DNA from: Anisodus tanguticus
Taxonomy: Eukaryota; Streptophyta; Magnoliopsida; Solanales; Solanaceae
Reading direction: 5' to 3'
Assembly (NCBI GenBank): GCA_034509755.1
Contig: CM067557.1
Coordinates: forward strand, 39,118,001-39,182,000
Length of the DNA: 64,000 nucleotides
The notes beneath the pieces are model-generated. The model was given only the letters and a program-made list of their open reading frames with translations. It ran no database searches and was not told where the DNA came from. Below, in pieces: positions 19,969-32,126 of the stretch (the stretch's first letter is position 1; every line of letters begins with the position of its first letter). Both the position numbers and the translations under genes were made by a program.

Positions 19969-20523
19969 AGTTGCAACTGCACTGGTCACAATCGAGAATA
20001 TATTGGTACAGCTGACGATAATGCAATGTAAGATTTTTGATGATAATCCACCAAAAATATTTGTTGGGTTATCTGCTATCTTTTTGCAATGTCAGTGCAT
20101 GACAGGATAATACAACCATTTTTAGCAGATGAGCTAAAATTTTCAGGAGGATCTGATAATGATGTTGTGCTTTGTCAATCTGGATTTGTAAAGCATCAAT
20201 GTCACATTTTTCTACTTATTTGTCTTGCTAGGTATTAACCACACAATTACGCTTCAATTTCAAATAAGTTAAAATTGATTATTTAAATTTGTATTGGCCA
20301 TATTGCTTCGTTTAAGGAAGACGAATGGGAAGAGGGAAAAGCCGTCTCTTCCCTTTGCATGTGACAACATACAAGTCCTACCAAGTATCCACTTCGGTAC
20401 CATTCTTCCATGATGAATTTGGCTAGAATTTCAAATTCAACATATGCAAAAGCGGTCAACTTTTTCTTTCTTTGTAATCGAGAGCCAGCTAACTCACTGT
20501 TCAAAAAACAGTGAGAATTAACA
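19969..20523. other. Spacer, no gene seen
   Basis: No recognisable coding or repeat feature between the SINE dimer and hAT copy 1. Confidence 0.5.
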
Positions 20524-20531
20524 CTTTTTAG
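20524..20531. repeat. Target-site duplication of hAT copy 1, left
   Basis: CTTTTTAG, identical to 23990-23997. Confidence 0.92.
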
Positions 20532-21215
20532 TAGGGCAGTCCAGTGGGCCGGGTCAGCCCGGTCTTGACCCGGCCCGGCCCGATTACCGCAACCGCCCCC
20601 CCTCCCCCCACAAAAAAAAAACATAACGAAAAAACGTAGCAGGTTTCGATCTCGGGATGGGACAGGGGCTCGTCCCGCCCATCCCAATCCTGCACCCGTC
20701 TAGCCCTGTTCTGCCCCGTCCCGAACCGGTCCCACCACTTTGCAAAATAATCGATGCAACAACGGTCAAATTTTGATTTTGGCCATTGTGCAACGGCTAT
20801 AACGGTCATGTCCCCCCCCCCATAAACCCCCCATACCCCCTTAATATTTATTTTTAACTCCTAAGTCAGTATATTTACACTTTAGCCCTATTTCTCAACT
20901 ATAAATATTTCATTTTCCTCTTCATTTTTCTCACAAATCTTCCTACCATCTCTAATCTCTCAATCTATCTCTCTACAAGTCTACATTGCCTACTAAATAT
21001 TATATTTTATTTGCTTATTTGTATCAAAGTTCAAAAATTGTGAGTTAAGTTGACAACTAACTTGAGGATCATCCATCGAGCAAAGTTTCAATTTTCAACC
21101 TCGATTACACGTCGACGTTTGGTACCTTCGTTTCTTCTTTAAATTATTATTGTTACTTAATTTTAATTATCATATTTAATTTCATTATCTTTAATTATTT
21201 ATTTACATAATTATA

Positions 21216-23615
21216 ATGGAACGAATTGGATGTTTTATTTCTGGTAGAGGTACTAAGGGTAACGGGGGTAAGGGTGCATCTTCTAGTAATCTTATTCTTA
21301 TCCCGATGATTTCACTCATGTAGATGAAACTGATCTTTTTAATGTTGATATTAATATACCATTAGATCATGAGGTATATTCTGCATCTGAACCAGACTTT
21401 AATTTTGAAAATAAATTAGACGATAATGTAGATAAAAACACCCACTAGTGCACCTCTACCTCAGGCTCTGGACTGCCTCATATTCCCCCTAGTATGAGTC
21501 GAGGCCCCAAACAACAAAAAATAAAATTACCTGCATGCGATTTTTTTTATAGGGACAGTGAGAATCAACTAGCTAGATGTAAAATTTGTCGAGTTTATAA
21601 ATTTAAAATCGAAAAAGGTCATTGTGGGACGGGAGATTTATTGAGACATGTACAAAGCATGCATAAAGATAGGTATAACGAATATTTACCTGAAAATCGG
21701 GTGTGCCAATGCCTTCTGAGTCGGGACAAAGTTCACATAGTGTCCCCGACCAAATATAGAGTCGAATTAACCCGATGACGAGGGGAATTATAAGTCTCAA
21801 ATATGATAAACACAAAGATAGGGAAAATATAGCAAAATTAGTTGCGGTAGAGGGTTTGCCTTTTTCATTTCCTTCCTCTACTGGTTTTATTCATTACGTT
21901 AGAGAAACGTATAATCCTGTTTTTAACGATTTTCCTATCAACTGTTAGAAGAGGCGTTTTTAAATTTGCACATGAATATCAACAGTATTTACGTTATGCA
22001 TTATATCATTTTAATGGCAAAGTGACTATCACTTCTGATATAGGCTGTAGTACTAACGGTAATGATTATTTAACTTTTACATGTCATTGGATAGATCAGA
22101 CGTAGTCTATGCAAAAACGTATTTTAGCATATAGATATATTGATGATAGACACACTGGATTATTTATTGCAAGACATATTCATGAAATTTGTGAATATTA
22201 TAAAATTACTGATAAAATTATGATTGTTACATTAGATAATACTACTGTTAATGATTATGCTGTAAACCTTTTAAAAATTCGATTAACTCCATCTTTTCTA
22301 ATATTTTTCATATTAGATGTGCATGTCATATTTATAACTTAGTTGCAAAGGATGACCTAACTTTTTAAAAACATTCTTGATAAAGTACAATTTGCTATAC
22401 ACTTTATTTTAAAGGTAATAAAATTCAAAGACGCAAAGAGTATAATTTTTTTTGTCATGATTGTAGACTACCTTATAGAAAAATCCATAAGAAGTTTCGA
22501 CTAGGTGAAATTCTTTATATGAACAACTACTTGTTGCTCACGAGTATAAAAGACCTATAACTTTATTATTTAACGTCCATAATCAAAGTCCAACGGATAT
22601 GCTGGTAGATGATGATTAGAAAAATATTTCAAAACTTATTGCATTTATAGAGAAATTTTTTCTAGCTACTAAAGAATTTTCTGAAATTTATTATCCTACT
22701 ATTTCAACTATGTTATTTTATATAGCTCTAATATTTTTGTTACTTAATGAATATATTCAAAAATCAACTTACAAGCCAGCTATTAAAAAAATATTTATAA
22801 AATTAAAAAAATACTTTTTCCTATTCCCACTATATATTTTATTGGTGTTGTATTAAATCAGACTATTAAAGTAGACGGTTGTAAATCACTTGTTGAAACG
22901 ATTTATGAAAGCTTAGAAATACTTCCAACAGACCCAACTGAAGAAGAAGAAGAACCAATTAACAAACCAACTAAAGAAGAAGTTATGTCTAGCATACACA
23001 ATGAATGCAAAAAAAAAAATGTATTACCAACAAGAAAGTGCAAATAATCAACCGGCTTCGGTACCATCTTCTTCTACTTCACTCCAACCTAATAAAAGAC
23101 TCTGTTGCTAGTGTTCAAGGCCTTAGAAATAGAATGTTTAGTGGTTCAACTTCTTCACAAGTAAGCGAATTTGATGTTTATGTTTTGCAGGGTGTTGTAC
23201 CGTACGAACCAATTGTCAATGAAGATGGGCGTGAAGACTTGCTGAGATATTTGAGGGAGAATGCGAAGACATTTCCGATACTATCAAAGATGGTCCGAGA
23301 TGTGTTGAACATTCAAGCGTCATCAACAGCGTCTGAAAGCATTTTTTCTGCTGGAAGATTTTAAATAGGAGAGCACAGACACTCATGGCGGGAGACAACT
23401 TGAAGATTGTAGTTTTATTCAGAGATTGGATTAGAGCGGAGCATAGAAGGTGCGGTCAACCGGAGATCAACGAAGAAGACGACTACAACTACAACGAAAT
23501 CTTGTCCGATGGAGCAGGAATCGACGTCGAACAATTTGACCAACAACTTTCAATTCCAACCGAAGATCTTCAAGACATTGTGAGGAAATTAGAAAAAGTA
23601 TGGTTAACTATGTAA
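21216..23615 (+). pseudogene. GC-capped hAT copy 1 transposase, decayed
   Basis: Starts MERIGCFISGRGTKGNGGKG at 21216. BED finger region: CKICRVYKFKIEKGHCGTGD then LLRHVQSMH (21575-21665). Middle: GLPFSFPSSTGFIHYVRETY near 21855, FAHEYQQYLRYALYHFNGKV, HTGLFIARHIHEICEYYKIT and MIVTLDNTTVNDY (22110-22262). The hATC dimerisation part is well kept (23140-23364): REDLLRYLRENAKTFPIL, DVLNIQASSTASES, FSAGRF, then a frame change and GDNLKIVVLFRDWIRAE. The C-terminus is acidic and ends KVWLTM at 23615. At least six frame changes or stops. The BED finger normally binds the subterminal DNA; the core cuts and joins. Confidence 0.88.
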
Positions 23616-23805
23616 TTTTTAATGTCAATTTTACTATGTGATTTGCAACTTTTGAACAACGAAACAAAGTTGCAATTTTGAAATTGTATTGCAAAAAAAT
23701 TATATTTCTATTAAATAATACAAGAGGCACAAAAACAGCATTGAAATATTTTTATTACACTATCTTGTTCAATTATTTAAGTGTCTAAAAAAAACTCCAA
23801 ATCCC

Positions 23806-23988
23806 GCAACCCGTCCCGCCAAATCCCGGTGGGATGTGGGACGGGACGGGACCTCTTTCCGTCTCGCCTATCCCAGCCCGCCAGTCCCATCGGATCCCGA
23901 TCCCGACCCACCCCCCGTCCCGCCGGATCTGTCCTGCCGGATCCCGACCCAGCCCGCCCCGCCCCGCCCCGCCCCGTTGGCCACCCTT
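23806..23988 (+). repeat. GC-rich subterminal cap of hAT copy 1
   Basis: About 80% G+C by eye, with GGGACGGGACGGGAC near 23838-23853 and a pentamer tandem of CCCCG near 23954-23976. Equivalent caps occur at 20540-20750, 24305-24440, 27490-27700, 30818-30968 and 31060-31160. Confidence 0.85.
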
Positions 23989-23989
23989 C

Positions 23990-23997
23990 CTTTTTAG
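23990..23997. repeat. Target-site duplication of hAT copy 1, right
   Basis: CTTTTTAG, perfect partner of 20524-20531. Confidence 0.92.
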
Positions 23998-24657
23998 TGT
24001 ATCTTCTTTTTGATAACCGAGTTATGTAATGACTTTTATCCCTAGTTCAGGATCACAAAACTTACAAAGCAAAGGTAATGCAAGTAAAGTGCTTGTACTT
24101 AATTTTAAAAGGAAAGTACGGTCTACTATGGTTAACTTTAGAAGTGCTCCAGTTAATTATCAAAGTTGAACAACCCCACTTATCTTTTCTTTTTTTTGGT
24201 ACATTGGAAAGGATTAAAAGGGTAGCTTAGAATCTTTCAAAAGTAACCCCGCTCTTGTCTGCCATGAGAAGAAACCCACTTGTCACTTGAAAGTTGAAAC
24301 TAGGGCTGGTCGGTGGGACAGGATCCGACGGGACTGGCGGGCCTAGATAGGAGGGGCGGGAAGATGTCCTATCCCGTCTCACATCCCGCCGGAAGAGAGG
24401 CCAGGATTTGGGGGCACGGGACGGGTCGGGTTGCGGGATTTAGGGATATTTTTTAGACATTTAATTTTTAAAAATATATATTTAAACACTTAATTAATTG
24501 AACAAGATAGTGAATAAAAATATTTCAAGGCTGTTTTTGTGCCTCTTATATTATTTAATAGAAATATGATTTATTTTGTAATACAATTTCAAAATTGCAA
24601 CTTTGTTTCGTTGTTCAAAAGTTGCAGTCACATAGGAAAATTGCCATTAAAAAATTT

Positions 24658-27063
24658 ACATAGTCAATCATACTCTTTCTAATTTCCTCACAATTTCTTG
24701 AGGATCTTCTATCGGAATTGGAAGTTGTTGGTCAAATTGTTCAACGTCACTTCCTGCTCCCTAGGAAAAGATTTTATTGTAGTCTTCTTCTTCGTTGATC
24801 TCTGGTTGACTGCACCTCCTACGCTCCGCTCTAATCCAATATCTGAATAAAACTGCAATGTACAAGCTGTCTCCCGCCAATGAGTGTCTATGCTCTCTTA
24901 TTTGAAATCTTCCAGCAGAAAAAGCATTTTTCGAAGCTGTTGATGACGCTTGAATATTCAACACATCTCGAGTCATCTTTGCTATTGTCGGAAATGTCTT
25001 TTCATTCTCCCTCTAGTATCTCAACAAGTCTTCACATCCATCTTCATTGACAATTGTTTCGTACGGTATAGCACCCTGAAAGACATAAACATCAAACTCG
25101 CTAATTTGTGAAGAAGTTGAACCACTATACATTCTATTTCTAAGGCCTTGAATACTTGAGGCAGAATCAACATGTCTTTTATAAGGTTGAAGCGAAGTAG
25201 AAGAAGATGGTACAAAAGTCGGTTGATTATTTGCACTTTGTTCTTGGTAATATATATTTTTTCATTCAGTGTGTATGCTAGACGTAACTTCTTCTTTAGT
25301 TGGTTCATGAGTTGGTTCTTTATTTGGGTCTGTTGGATTTGGAGGTGGAAGTATTTCTATACTTTCATAAATCGTTTCAACAAGTGCTTTACAACCGTCT
25401 ACTTTAATAGTCGGGTTTAATACAACACCAATAATATAAATAGTGGGAATAGGAAAAAAGTATTTTTTTTAGTTTTATAAACATTTTTCAATAGATGGAG
25501 CGTAAGATGATTTTTGCATATATTCACTAAGTAACAAAAATATTAGAGCTCTATAAAATAACATAATTGAAATACTAGAATAATAAATACTAGAAAATTC
25601 TTTAGTAGCTAGAAAAAAATTCACTAAAAATTCAATAAATTCTAAAAAAAACATTCTCAATCATTATCTACAAGCATGTCCCTTGAATTTTGATTATGGA
25701 AGTTATATAATAAAGTTATAGGTCTTCTATACTCGTGAGCAACAAGTAGTTGTTCATACAGAGAATTTCATCTAGTCGCTACTTATTCTGAATTTTTCTA
25801 TAAGGTGATCCACAATCATGACAATGTTTTTATACTCTTTGCATCTTTGTATTTTATTACCTTTAAAAATAAAGTTTATAGCAAATTCTACTTTATCAAG
25901 AATGTTTTCAAAAAGTTTTAGACCATCATTTACAACTAAGTTATAAATATGGCATGCACATCTTATATGAAAATTATCGGGAAAAGATGGAGTTAATCGA
26001 GTTTTTAAAAGGTTTACAACATAATCATTAGAAGTAGCATTATCTAATGTAACAGTCATAATTTTATCAATTATTCCATAATATTCACAAAATTCATGAA
26101 TATTTCTTACAATAAAAGATCCAGTGTGCCTATCATCAATATATCTATATGCTAAAATACGTTTTTGTATAGATCAATTCTGATCAATCCAATTACATGT
26201 TACCGTTAGTACTACATCCTACATCAGAAGTGATAGTCACTTTGCCATTAAAATGATATAATGCATAACGTAAATACGGTTGATATTCATGTGCAAATTA
26301 AAAACGTCTCTTCTATTAGTTGATCTAGGAAAACCGTTAAAAGCAGGATTATATGTTTCTCTAACGTAATGAATAAAACCAGTAGAGGAAGGACATGAAA
26401 AAAGCAAACCCTCCACCGCAATTAATTTTGCTATATTTTCCCGATTTTGTGTTTATCGTATTTAGGACCTATAATCCCTCCGTCATCGGGTTAATTCGAT
26501 CATGTACTTGGTCGGGGACACTATATGAACTTTGTCCCGACTCAGAAGGCATTGACACACCAAAATTTTCAGCCAGGTATTGGTTATACCTTGCTTTGTG
26601 AGAGTTTTCTACACGCCTCATTAAACCTCATGTCTCACCTTGACCTTTTTCGATTTTAAATTTATAAACTTCTTGACAAATTTTACATCTAGCTAGTTCA
26701 TTATCCATGTCCTTATCAAAAAAATATCATATAAGTGATTTTAATTTTCATTGTCTTGGGCCTCGACTCATACTAGGAGGAATATGAGGCATTCCAGTTT
26801 CAGTTTCAGGCTGAGACTCAGTCTGAGCCTGAGGTGGAAGTGCACTAGTGAGTGTGTTATCTACATTATCGTCTAATTCATTATCAAAATTAAAGTCTGG
26901 TTCAGATGCAGAATATACATCATGATCTAATGGTATATTAATATCATTTCCACCTATATGAGTGAAATCATCGGGACTAGGAATAAGATTACTAAAAGAT
27001 GCACCCTTACCCCTGTTACCCCTAGTATCTTTACCAGAAAATAAAACGTCCAATTCGTTCCAT
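24658..27063 (-). pseudogene. GC-capped hAT copy 2 transposase, decayed
   Basis: Minus-strand counterpart of copy 1. Start MERIGR at 27063 with a frame change after about 10 codons; the N-terminal acidic region (DDFTHIGGNDINIPLDHDVY; PDFNFDNELDDNVDN) ends at MSRGPRQ (26748). The BED region near 26740-26600 is broken. The middle part, MTVTLDNATSNDYVVNLLKT and NFHIRCACHIYNLVVNDGLK, is in one frame (26059-25772). hATC: TRDVLNIQASSTASKNAFSA and HRHSLAGDSLYIAVLFRYWI (24976-24761). By shared phrases (VYSASEPDFNFDNELDD) it groups with copy 1 rather than with copies 3 and 4. Non-functional. Confidence 0.87.
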
Positions 27064-27476
27064 TATAATTATACAAATAAATAATTAAAGATAATGAAAT
27101 TAAGTACGATAATTAAAATTAAGTAACAATAATAATTTAAAAAAGAAACGAAGGTACCAAACGTTGACGTGTACTCGAGGTTGAAAATTGAAACTTTGCT
27201 CGATAGATGATCCTCAAGCTAGTTGCCAACTTCACTCCCAATTTTTGAACTTTGGTATAAATAAGCAAATAAAATAAAATATTTAGTAGGCAATGTAGAC
27301 TTGTAGAGAGATAGATAGAGAGATAGAAAGAGAGATTAGAGAGATGGCAGGAAGATTTGTGAGAAAAATGAAGAGGAAAATTAGGTATTTATAGTTGAGA
27401 AATAGGATTAAAGTGTAAATATACTAACTTAGGGGTTAAAAATAAATATTAAGGGGGTATGGAGTTTATAGGGTGG

Positions 27477-27484
27477 GGTGGGGG
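27477..27484. repeat. Target-site duplication of hAT copy 3, left
   Basis: GGTGGGGG, 6 of 8 equal to GGTGGGCA at 30973-30980. The imperfect match lies in a G run of copy 2, where slippage or mutation is easy. Confidence 0.65.
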
Positions 27485-30400
27485 TATGGCTGGCCAGTGG
27501 GCCGGGTCGGCTCGGTTCCGGCCCCATCCCACCGCGACACGGGGCCGATCCCGCCGCGAACCCGACTATTTAAAAAATAATTGTGGTATCGGGACTCGAA
27601 CCGGGATGGGATATGGTCTCGTCCCGACCCGTCCCGGCCCCCAGGCCCGCAAGTCACGATCCGATCCCGGTCCCGCCGCGATCCCGCCCGAAACCCCCCC
27701 CTTTTGCAAAAATAATCATTGCACCAACGACCATTTTACATTTTAACCGTTGTGTAATGGTCATTTTTGGCCTCCCCCTCCCCCAACCCCCCTACCCCCT
27801 TAATATTTATTTTTAATCCATAAGTTATTGTATTTACACTTTAACCCAATTTCTCAACTATAAATACCTCATTTTCTCTTCATCTTTCTCATAAATCTTC
27901 CTACAATCTATCTATCTACAAGTCTACATTGTCTACTAAATATTCAATTTTATTTATTCATTTGGGAGTGAAGTTGGCAACTATCTTGAGGATCTTCCAT
28001 CGAGCAAAGTTTCAATTTTCAACCTCTCGATTACACGTCGACGTTACGTCGACGTTTGGTACATTCGTTCCTTCATTAAATTATTATTGTCTGTTTATTT
28101 TATTTAGCGCACTTAATTTCAGTTACTTTAATTATTTATTAGTATAATTATAAATTATAATGGAAGGATTTAAACGTATGCTTACGAGTAGGGGTCATGC
28201 TTCTTCTAGTAGGGGCAACAAGGGCAAGGGTCCTATTTCTAGACAGAATCTTATTCCTACACATGATGATTTTGTTGATACTGAACATTTTCCTACAATA
28301 CCATTAGATTTAGACGATGAGCTATTTTCTGGAACTCAAGAAGACTTTAATTTAGACGATGATTTAGATGATACACCCACTAATGTAGATGACAACACAC
28401 TCACTAGTGCACATTCAACTGAAATGACTCCTATTGCCCCTAGTATGAGACGAGGTCCAGCAAAACGAACATTAAAATCAGATGCATGGACATTTTTTGA
28501 TAGAGACGTAGAGAATCAAGTAGCTAGATGTAAAATTTGTAAAGATGTTTTAAAATTTAAAACTGGAAAAGGTTAAGGTGGGACGGGGGGTTTAATGAGA
28601 CACATATCAAGGTCTCATCCTGCTAGGTATGCCCAATACGAGGCTTCAAAACCGGGTGCGCAAACGTCCGCTCCATCGGGACAAGGTTCACATATTGTTC
28701 CGGAACAAGTATAGGATCAAATTAACCCTATGACGGGGGGAATTGTAGGCCCTAAATACGATAAACATAGAGATAGGGAAGCAATAACAAAATTAGTTGT
28801 TGTGGAGGGTTTGCCTTTTTCATTTCCTTCATCTCCCGATTTTATTCATTACATTAGAGATATGTATAATCCTGCTTTTAAAGGTTTTCCTAGATCAACT
28901 GTTAAGAGAGATGTTTTTAAATTCGCACATGAATATCAATAGTATTTACATTATTCATTATATCATTTTAATGACAAAGTGGCTATCACTTCTGATATAT
29001 GCCGTAGTACTAACGGCCATGATTATTTAATGGTAACTTGTCATTGGATAGATTATAAATGGTCTATGCAAAAATGTATCTTAGCGTATAGATATATAGA
29101 TGATAGGCACACTGATACTTTTATTGCAGAAAGAATTTATCAAGTGTGCGATTATTACGGAATAACTGATAAAATTATGACTATTACATTAGATAACGCT
29201 TCTTCTAACAATTACGCTATTACAATTTTTAAAAATAGTTTAACTCCATCTTTTTTCGATCATTTTCATATAAAATGTGTGTGCCGTATATATAACTTAA
29301 TTGTAAAGGATGGTCTATCACTTTTTGAAGACATTATTAGTAAAATATAATTTGCTATAAATTTTATTTTTAAAAATAATAGAATACAACAAATAAAAGA
29401 ATATAAAAAAACTTGTCACGATTGCCAACTACCTTATAGAAAAATTTCAGAAGAAGTACCCACTAGGTGAAATTCTTTATATGAGCAACTACTTGTTGCT
29501 TATGACTATAGAAAACCTATAACTTTTATTTTTTAACTCTCATAATTAAAATCCAGATGATATGGTTGTAGATAGTAATTGAGGAAAAAATTCTGAACTT
29601 ATTGTATTTTTAGAGAAATTCTTTCAAACAACAAAAGAATTTTTCGGTATATATTATCCTACTATTTCAACTATGTTGTTTTATATAGCTCTAATATTTT
29701 TATTACTTAGTGAATATATGGAAAAACCAGCTTATAAGACAGCTATTAAAAATGTTTATCAAAATAAAAAAATATTTTATTCATATTCCCACTATTTATA
29801 TTATTGTTGTTGTATTAAATCCGACTATTAAAATAGACGGTACTAAATCACTAATTGAAACTATTTACGATTGTATAGAAGTACTACCACCTCCAAGTCC
29901 CAAAAATCCAAATCACCCACCACCTATTGAACAAACTAAAGAAGAAGTGTTGTCTAGCGTAGAAGACGAATGCAAAAAAGTATATAGGTTTTACCAACAA
30001 GAAAGTGCTAGTAATCTATCGGCTTCCATACCATCTTCTTTTTCTTCAACACAACCTCACAAAAGACATGTTGTTTCTGCGGCTAGTATTGAAAGCCTCA
30101 GAAATAGAATGTGCGGCCGTACCGCTACTAATCAAATTAGCGAGTTTGATATTTTTGTTTTGCAGGGTTCTGTACCGTACCAATCAGTTCTCAATGAAGA
30201 AGGACGTGAAGACTTGCTGAAATACTGGAGGGGGAATGAGAAGACCTTTCCGACAATTTCAATGATGGCCCGAGATGTTTTGAACATTCAAGCGTCATCA
30301 ACGGCGTCTGAAAACGCTTTTTCTGCCCGCAGATATCAAATAGGAGAGCACAGACACTCATTAGCCGGAGACAACTTGGAGATTGTAGTATTATTCAGAG

Positions 30401-30972
30401 ATTGGATACGAGCGGAGCGGAGAAGGTGCGGTCAACCGGAGATCAACGAAGAAGACGAAAACTACAACGAAATCTTATCCGAAGGTGGTGGAAGCGACGT
30501 GGAGCAATTTGACCAACAAATATCAATTCCAACCGAAGAACCACAAGAAATTATCAAGAAAATAGAAGAGATTTTTTTCAGAATGTAATATTTTTAATTG
30601 CAATTTTACTATGTAATTTGCAACTTTTGAACAACACCACAAAGTTGCAATTTTGACAATTGTATTTGTATTACAAAAAAAATTATATGTCTATTAAATA
30701 ATATAAGAGACACAAAAATAGTCTTGGGATGTTTTATTACACTATCTTATCTTGTTTAATTATTGAGTTTTTTTTATATATATGTTATTTTTTAAATTAA
30801 GTGCAAAAAAAAAAAAAAGAACCGCCCGACCCGATCCCGATTCCAACGGGATCGGGGCGGGACTTCGGCAAATCCCGCCTATCCTGATCCCGCCCCTTCT
30901 CCCGTCCCGCCCCGACCCGATCCCGCCAAACCCGGCCCAACGGTCCCGAGCCCGACCCACTGGCCACCCTTA
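27485..30972 (+). mobile_element. GC-capped hAT, copy 3, nested in copy 2
   Basis: A 3488-bp plus-strand element. Left end TATGGCTGGCCAGTGGGCC; right end in reverse complement TAAGGGTGGCCAGTGGGTC. GC caps at both sides, then the shared leader (TTAATATTTATTTTTAATCC near 27800, CTACAAGTCTACATTG near 27917) and a transposase closer to copy 4 than to copies 1 and 2. It lies head-on against copy 2, within copy 2's 5' leader. Confidence 0.9.
28160..30588 (+). pseudogene. GC-capped hAT copy 3 transposase, C-terminal half open
   Basis: Start MEGFKRMLTSRGHASSSRGN at 28160, then an acidic segment (DLDDELFSGTQEDFNLDDDL) and the BED finger CKICKDVLKFKTGKG, where the first zinc-binding His codon is replaced by a stop (28574). 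In frame after it: GGTGGLMRHISRSHPARYAQ and EGLPFSFPSSPDFIHYIRDM. Core: TVKRDVFKFAHEYQ, stop at 28939, then SMQKCILAYRYIDDRHTDTF and MTITLDNASSNNYAI (the RNase H-like Asp in LDN), HIKCVCRIYNLIVKDGLSLF. About 350 bp (29350-29700) are heavily stopped. A 292-residue frame (29710-30588) carries the whole hATC domain: GREDLLKYWRGNEKTFPTIS, ARDVLNIQASSTASENAFSA, HRHSLAGDNLEIVVLFRDWI. Confidence 0.9.
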
Positions 30973-30980
30973 GGTGGGCA
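30973..30980. repeat. Target-site duplication of hAT copy 3, right
   Basis: GGTGGGCA, partner of 27477-27484; copy 2 resumes right after it. Confidence 0.65.
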
Positions 30981-31162
30981 AAATGGTCGTTATAAACGTT
31001 ACACAACAGCCAAAATCTAAATTTGGCCGTTGTGTAACGGTTATTTTTGCAAAGGAAGGGTGTCGGGTCGGGATGGGAGGCGGGACAAGAGGTATTCGAA
31101 CCCGCTACCTTTTTTTTTAAGGGTGATCGGGGAGAGTCGGGGCGGTAAGCTGGACAGCCCTA

Positions 31163-31170
31163 CTTGAAAC
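31163..31170. repeat. Target-site duplication of hAT copy 2, right
   Basis: CTTGAAAC, 7 of 8 equal to GTTGAAAC at 24293-24300. Confidence 0.85.
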
Positions 31171-32118
31171 ACACAACGATTCTTGCCTTCACATATTTCA
31201 GGAACAAAATGTGTGTTCCTCTTCACTTTTGGTTGTCTTGGTTTAAAGAACTAAACTGTGTTTCCTTCTGAGGAGAGACTGGGAATAGTAATCATTGAAA
31301 TCATGTAAACGACAAAAAATGGAGTACTTAATATGCATTCTTTTCACCACTGAACTTCTGAAATCTATTCAATAAAGTTACACCACTGAACTTCTGAAAT
31401 TTATTCAATAAAGTTACATGTTACCTGTTACCTGTTACACAATATATCAGCCTATACAGCTACAAATGAAGATGTTATAGGTCCGAACAACGAATCTTTT
31501 GTTGCGTTCAGCAGCAACAACAACTACTATGTCTCAATCCCAAGCAAGTTAGTTTCTTGATGACAAATTCCATCAAGGTCAAAAATTGGAATCCACCATA
31601 TCCACTACCAGAAAACTCGCCAAATCCAATAACAGGAAACACTCCTCCTTCAAAGTGGAATATATAAAGCTGCCGCGCTCCACCAAATGGATTTAATCTT
31701 CTCCTCCCATTCCTGAACCGCTGCCGTCAATGTTCCTCCCCTGGTCATACCGTCTACATTTCATCTGTCACTGAGAATCTGCAAAGAGAGCACTCAGACA
31801 AAATAGTAATAAGTCCAAAAGGCGAACACTCTTTTATCACCTCACTATGAAAGCAAATAGTAACATAGTGTAAATGGGGCAGAGAAGTAACATAGTAAAA
31901 AAATAAAATCAAGAAAAAACATTTCGTAGGCATAATCTATTAGTACAGATTGAAGCAAAATATGAAGTGCCACAAGCATCATAAGTTTATCAAGCTACCA
32001 ACCTGAAAAGCTGAGGGGCAAATTGCTAGTCAGAGACTTAATAGGCATAAAATAGTCATTTCCAATGATGACAGACAGATATATAAGATGACCCCCATGA
32101 TGGTGCAAGAAGTTGAAG
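31171..32118. other. Spacer with a small tandem repeat and a retroposon-tail fragment
   Basis: No gene. A 37-bp unit CACCACTGAACTTCTGAAAT(C/T)... is repeated in tandem at about 31347-31419, followed by three ATGTTACCTGTTACCTGTTA-type octamers. At 31508-31556, CAGCAACAACAAC followed by CTCAATCCCAAGCAAGTTAG resembles, on the minus strand, a 3' tail commonly seen in Solanaceae retroposons. Confidence 0.5.
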
Positions 32119-32126
32119 CTACTAAG

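Larger units (their letters stand above)
20532..23989 (+). mobile_element. GC-capped hAT, copy 1
   Basis: A 3458-bp hAT flanked by CTTTTTAG. Ends: TAGGGCAGTCCAGTGGGCC (left) and, in reverse complement, GAAGGGTGGCCAACGGGGC (right). The outermost ~200-280 bp at each side are strikingly GC-rich, with short G/C repeats; the interior is AT-rich. A non-coding leader (CCCCCTTAATATTTATTTTT, 20836-20855; CTCTACAAGTCTACATTG, 20972-20989) precedes the transposase remnant and is shared by copies 2, 3 and 4. Confidence 0.93.
24301..31162 (-). mobile_element. GC-capped hAT, copy 2, minus strand, interrupted by copy 3
   Basis: The left edge is TAGGGCTGGTCGGTGGGAC at 24301; the right edge is TGGACAGCCCTA ending at 31162. 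Flanks are GTTGAAAC (24293-24300) and CTTGAAAC (31163-31170), 7 of 8 equal. The body runs to 27484, is broken by copy 3 (27485-30972 plus its duplication) and resumes with AAAATGGTCGTTATAAACG and its GC cap to 31162. The resumed piece matches, in reverse complement, the 5' cap of copy 1 (TGCAAAGT/GCAAAGG...; TCGAAACCTGCTAC versus TCGAACCCGCTAC). Without the insert it is about 3.37 kb, close to copy 1. Confidence 0.92.

Noticed and set aside
20283..20809. Overlapping minus-strand open frames of 69-134 codons
   Set aside because: They run through the GC cap of hAT copy 1, where GC-rich DNA lacks stop codons in all frames.
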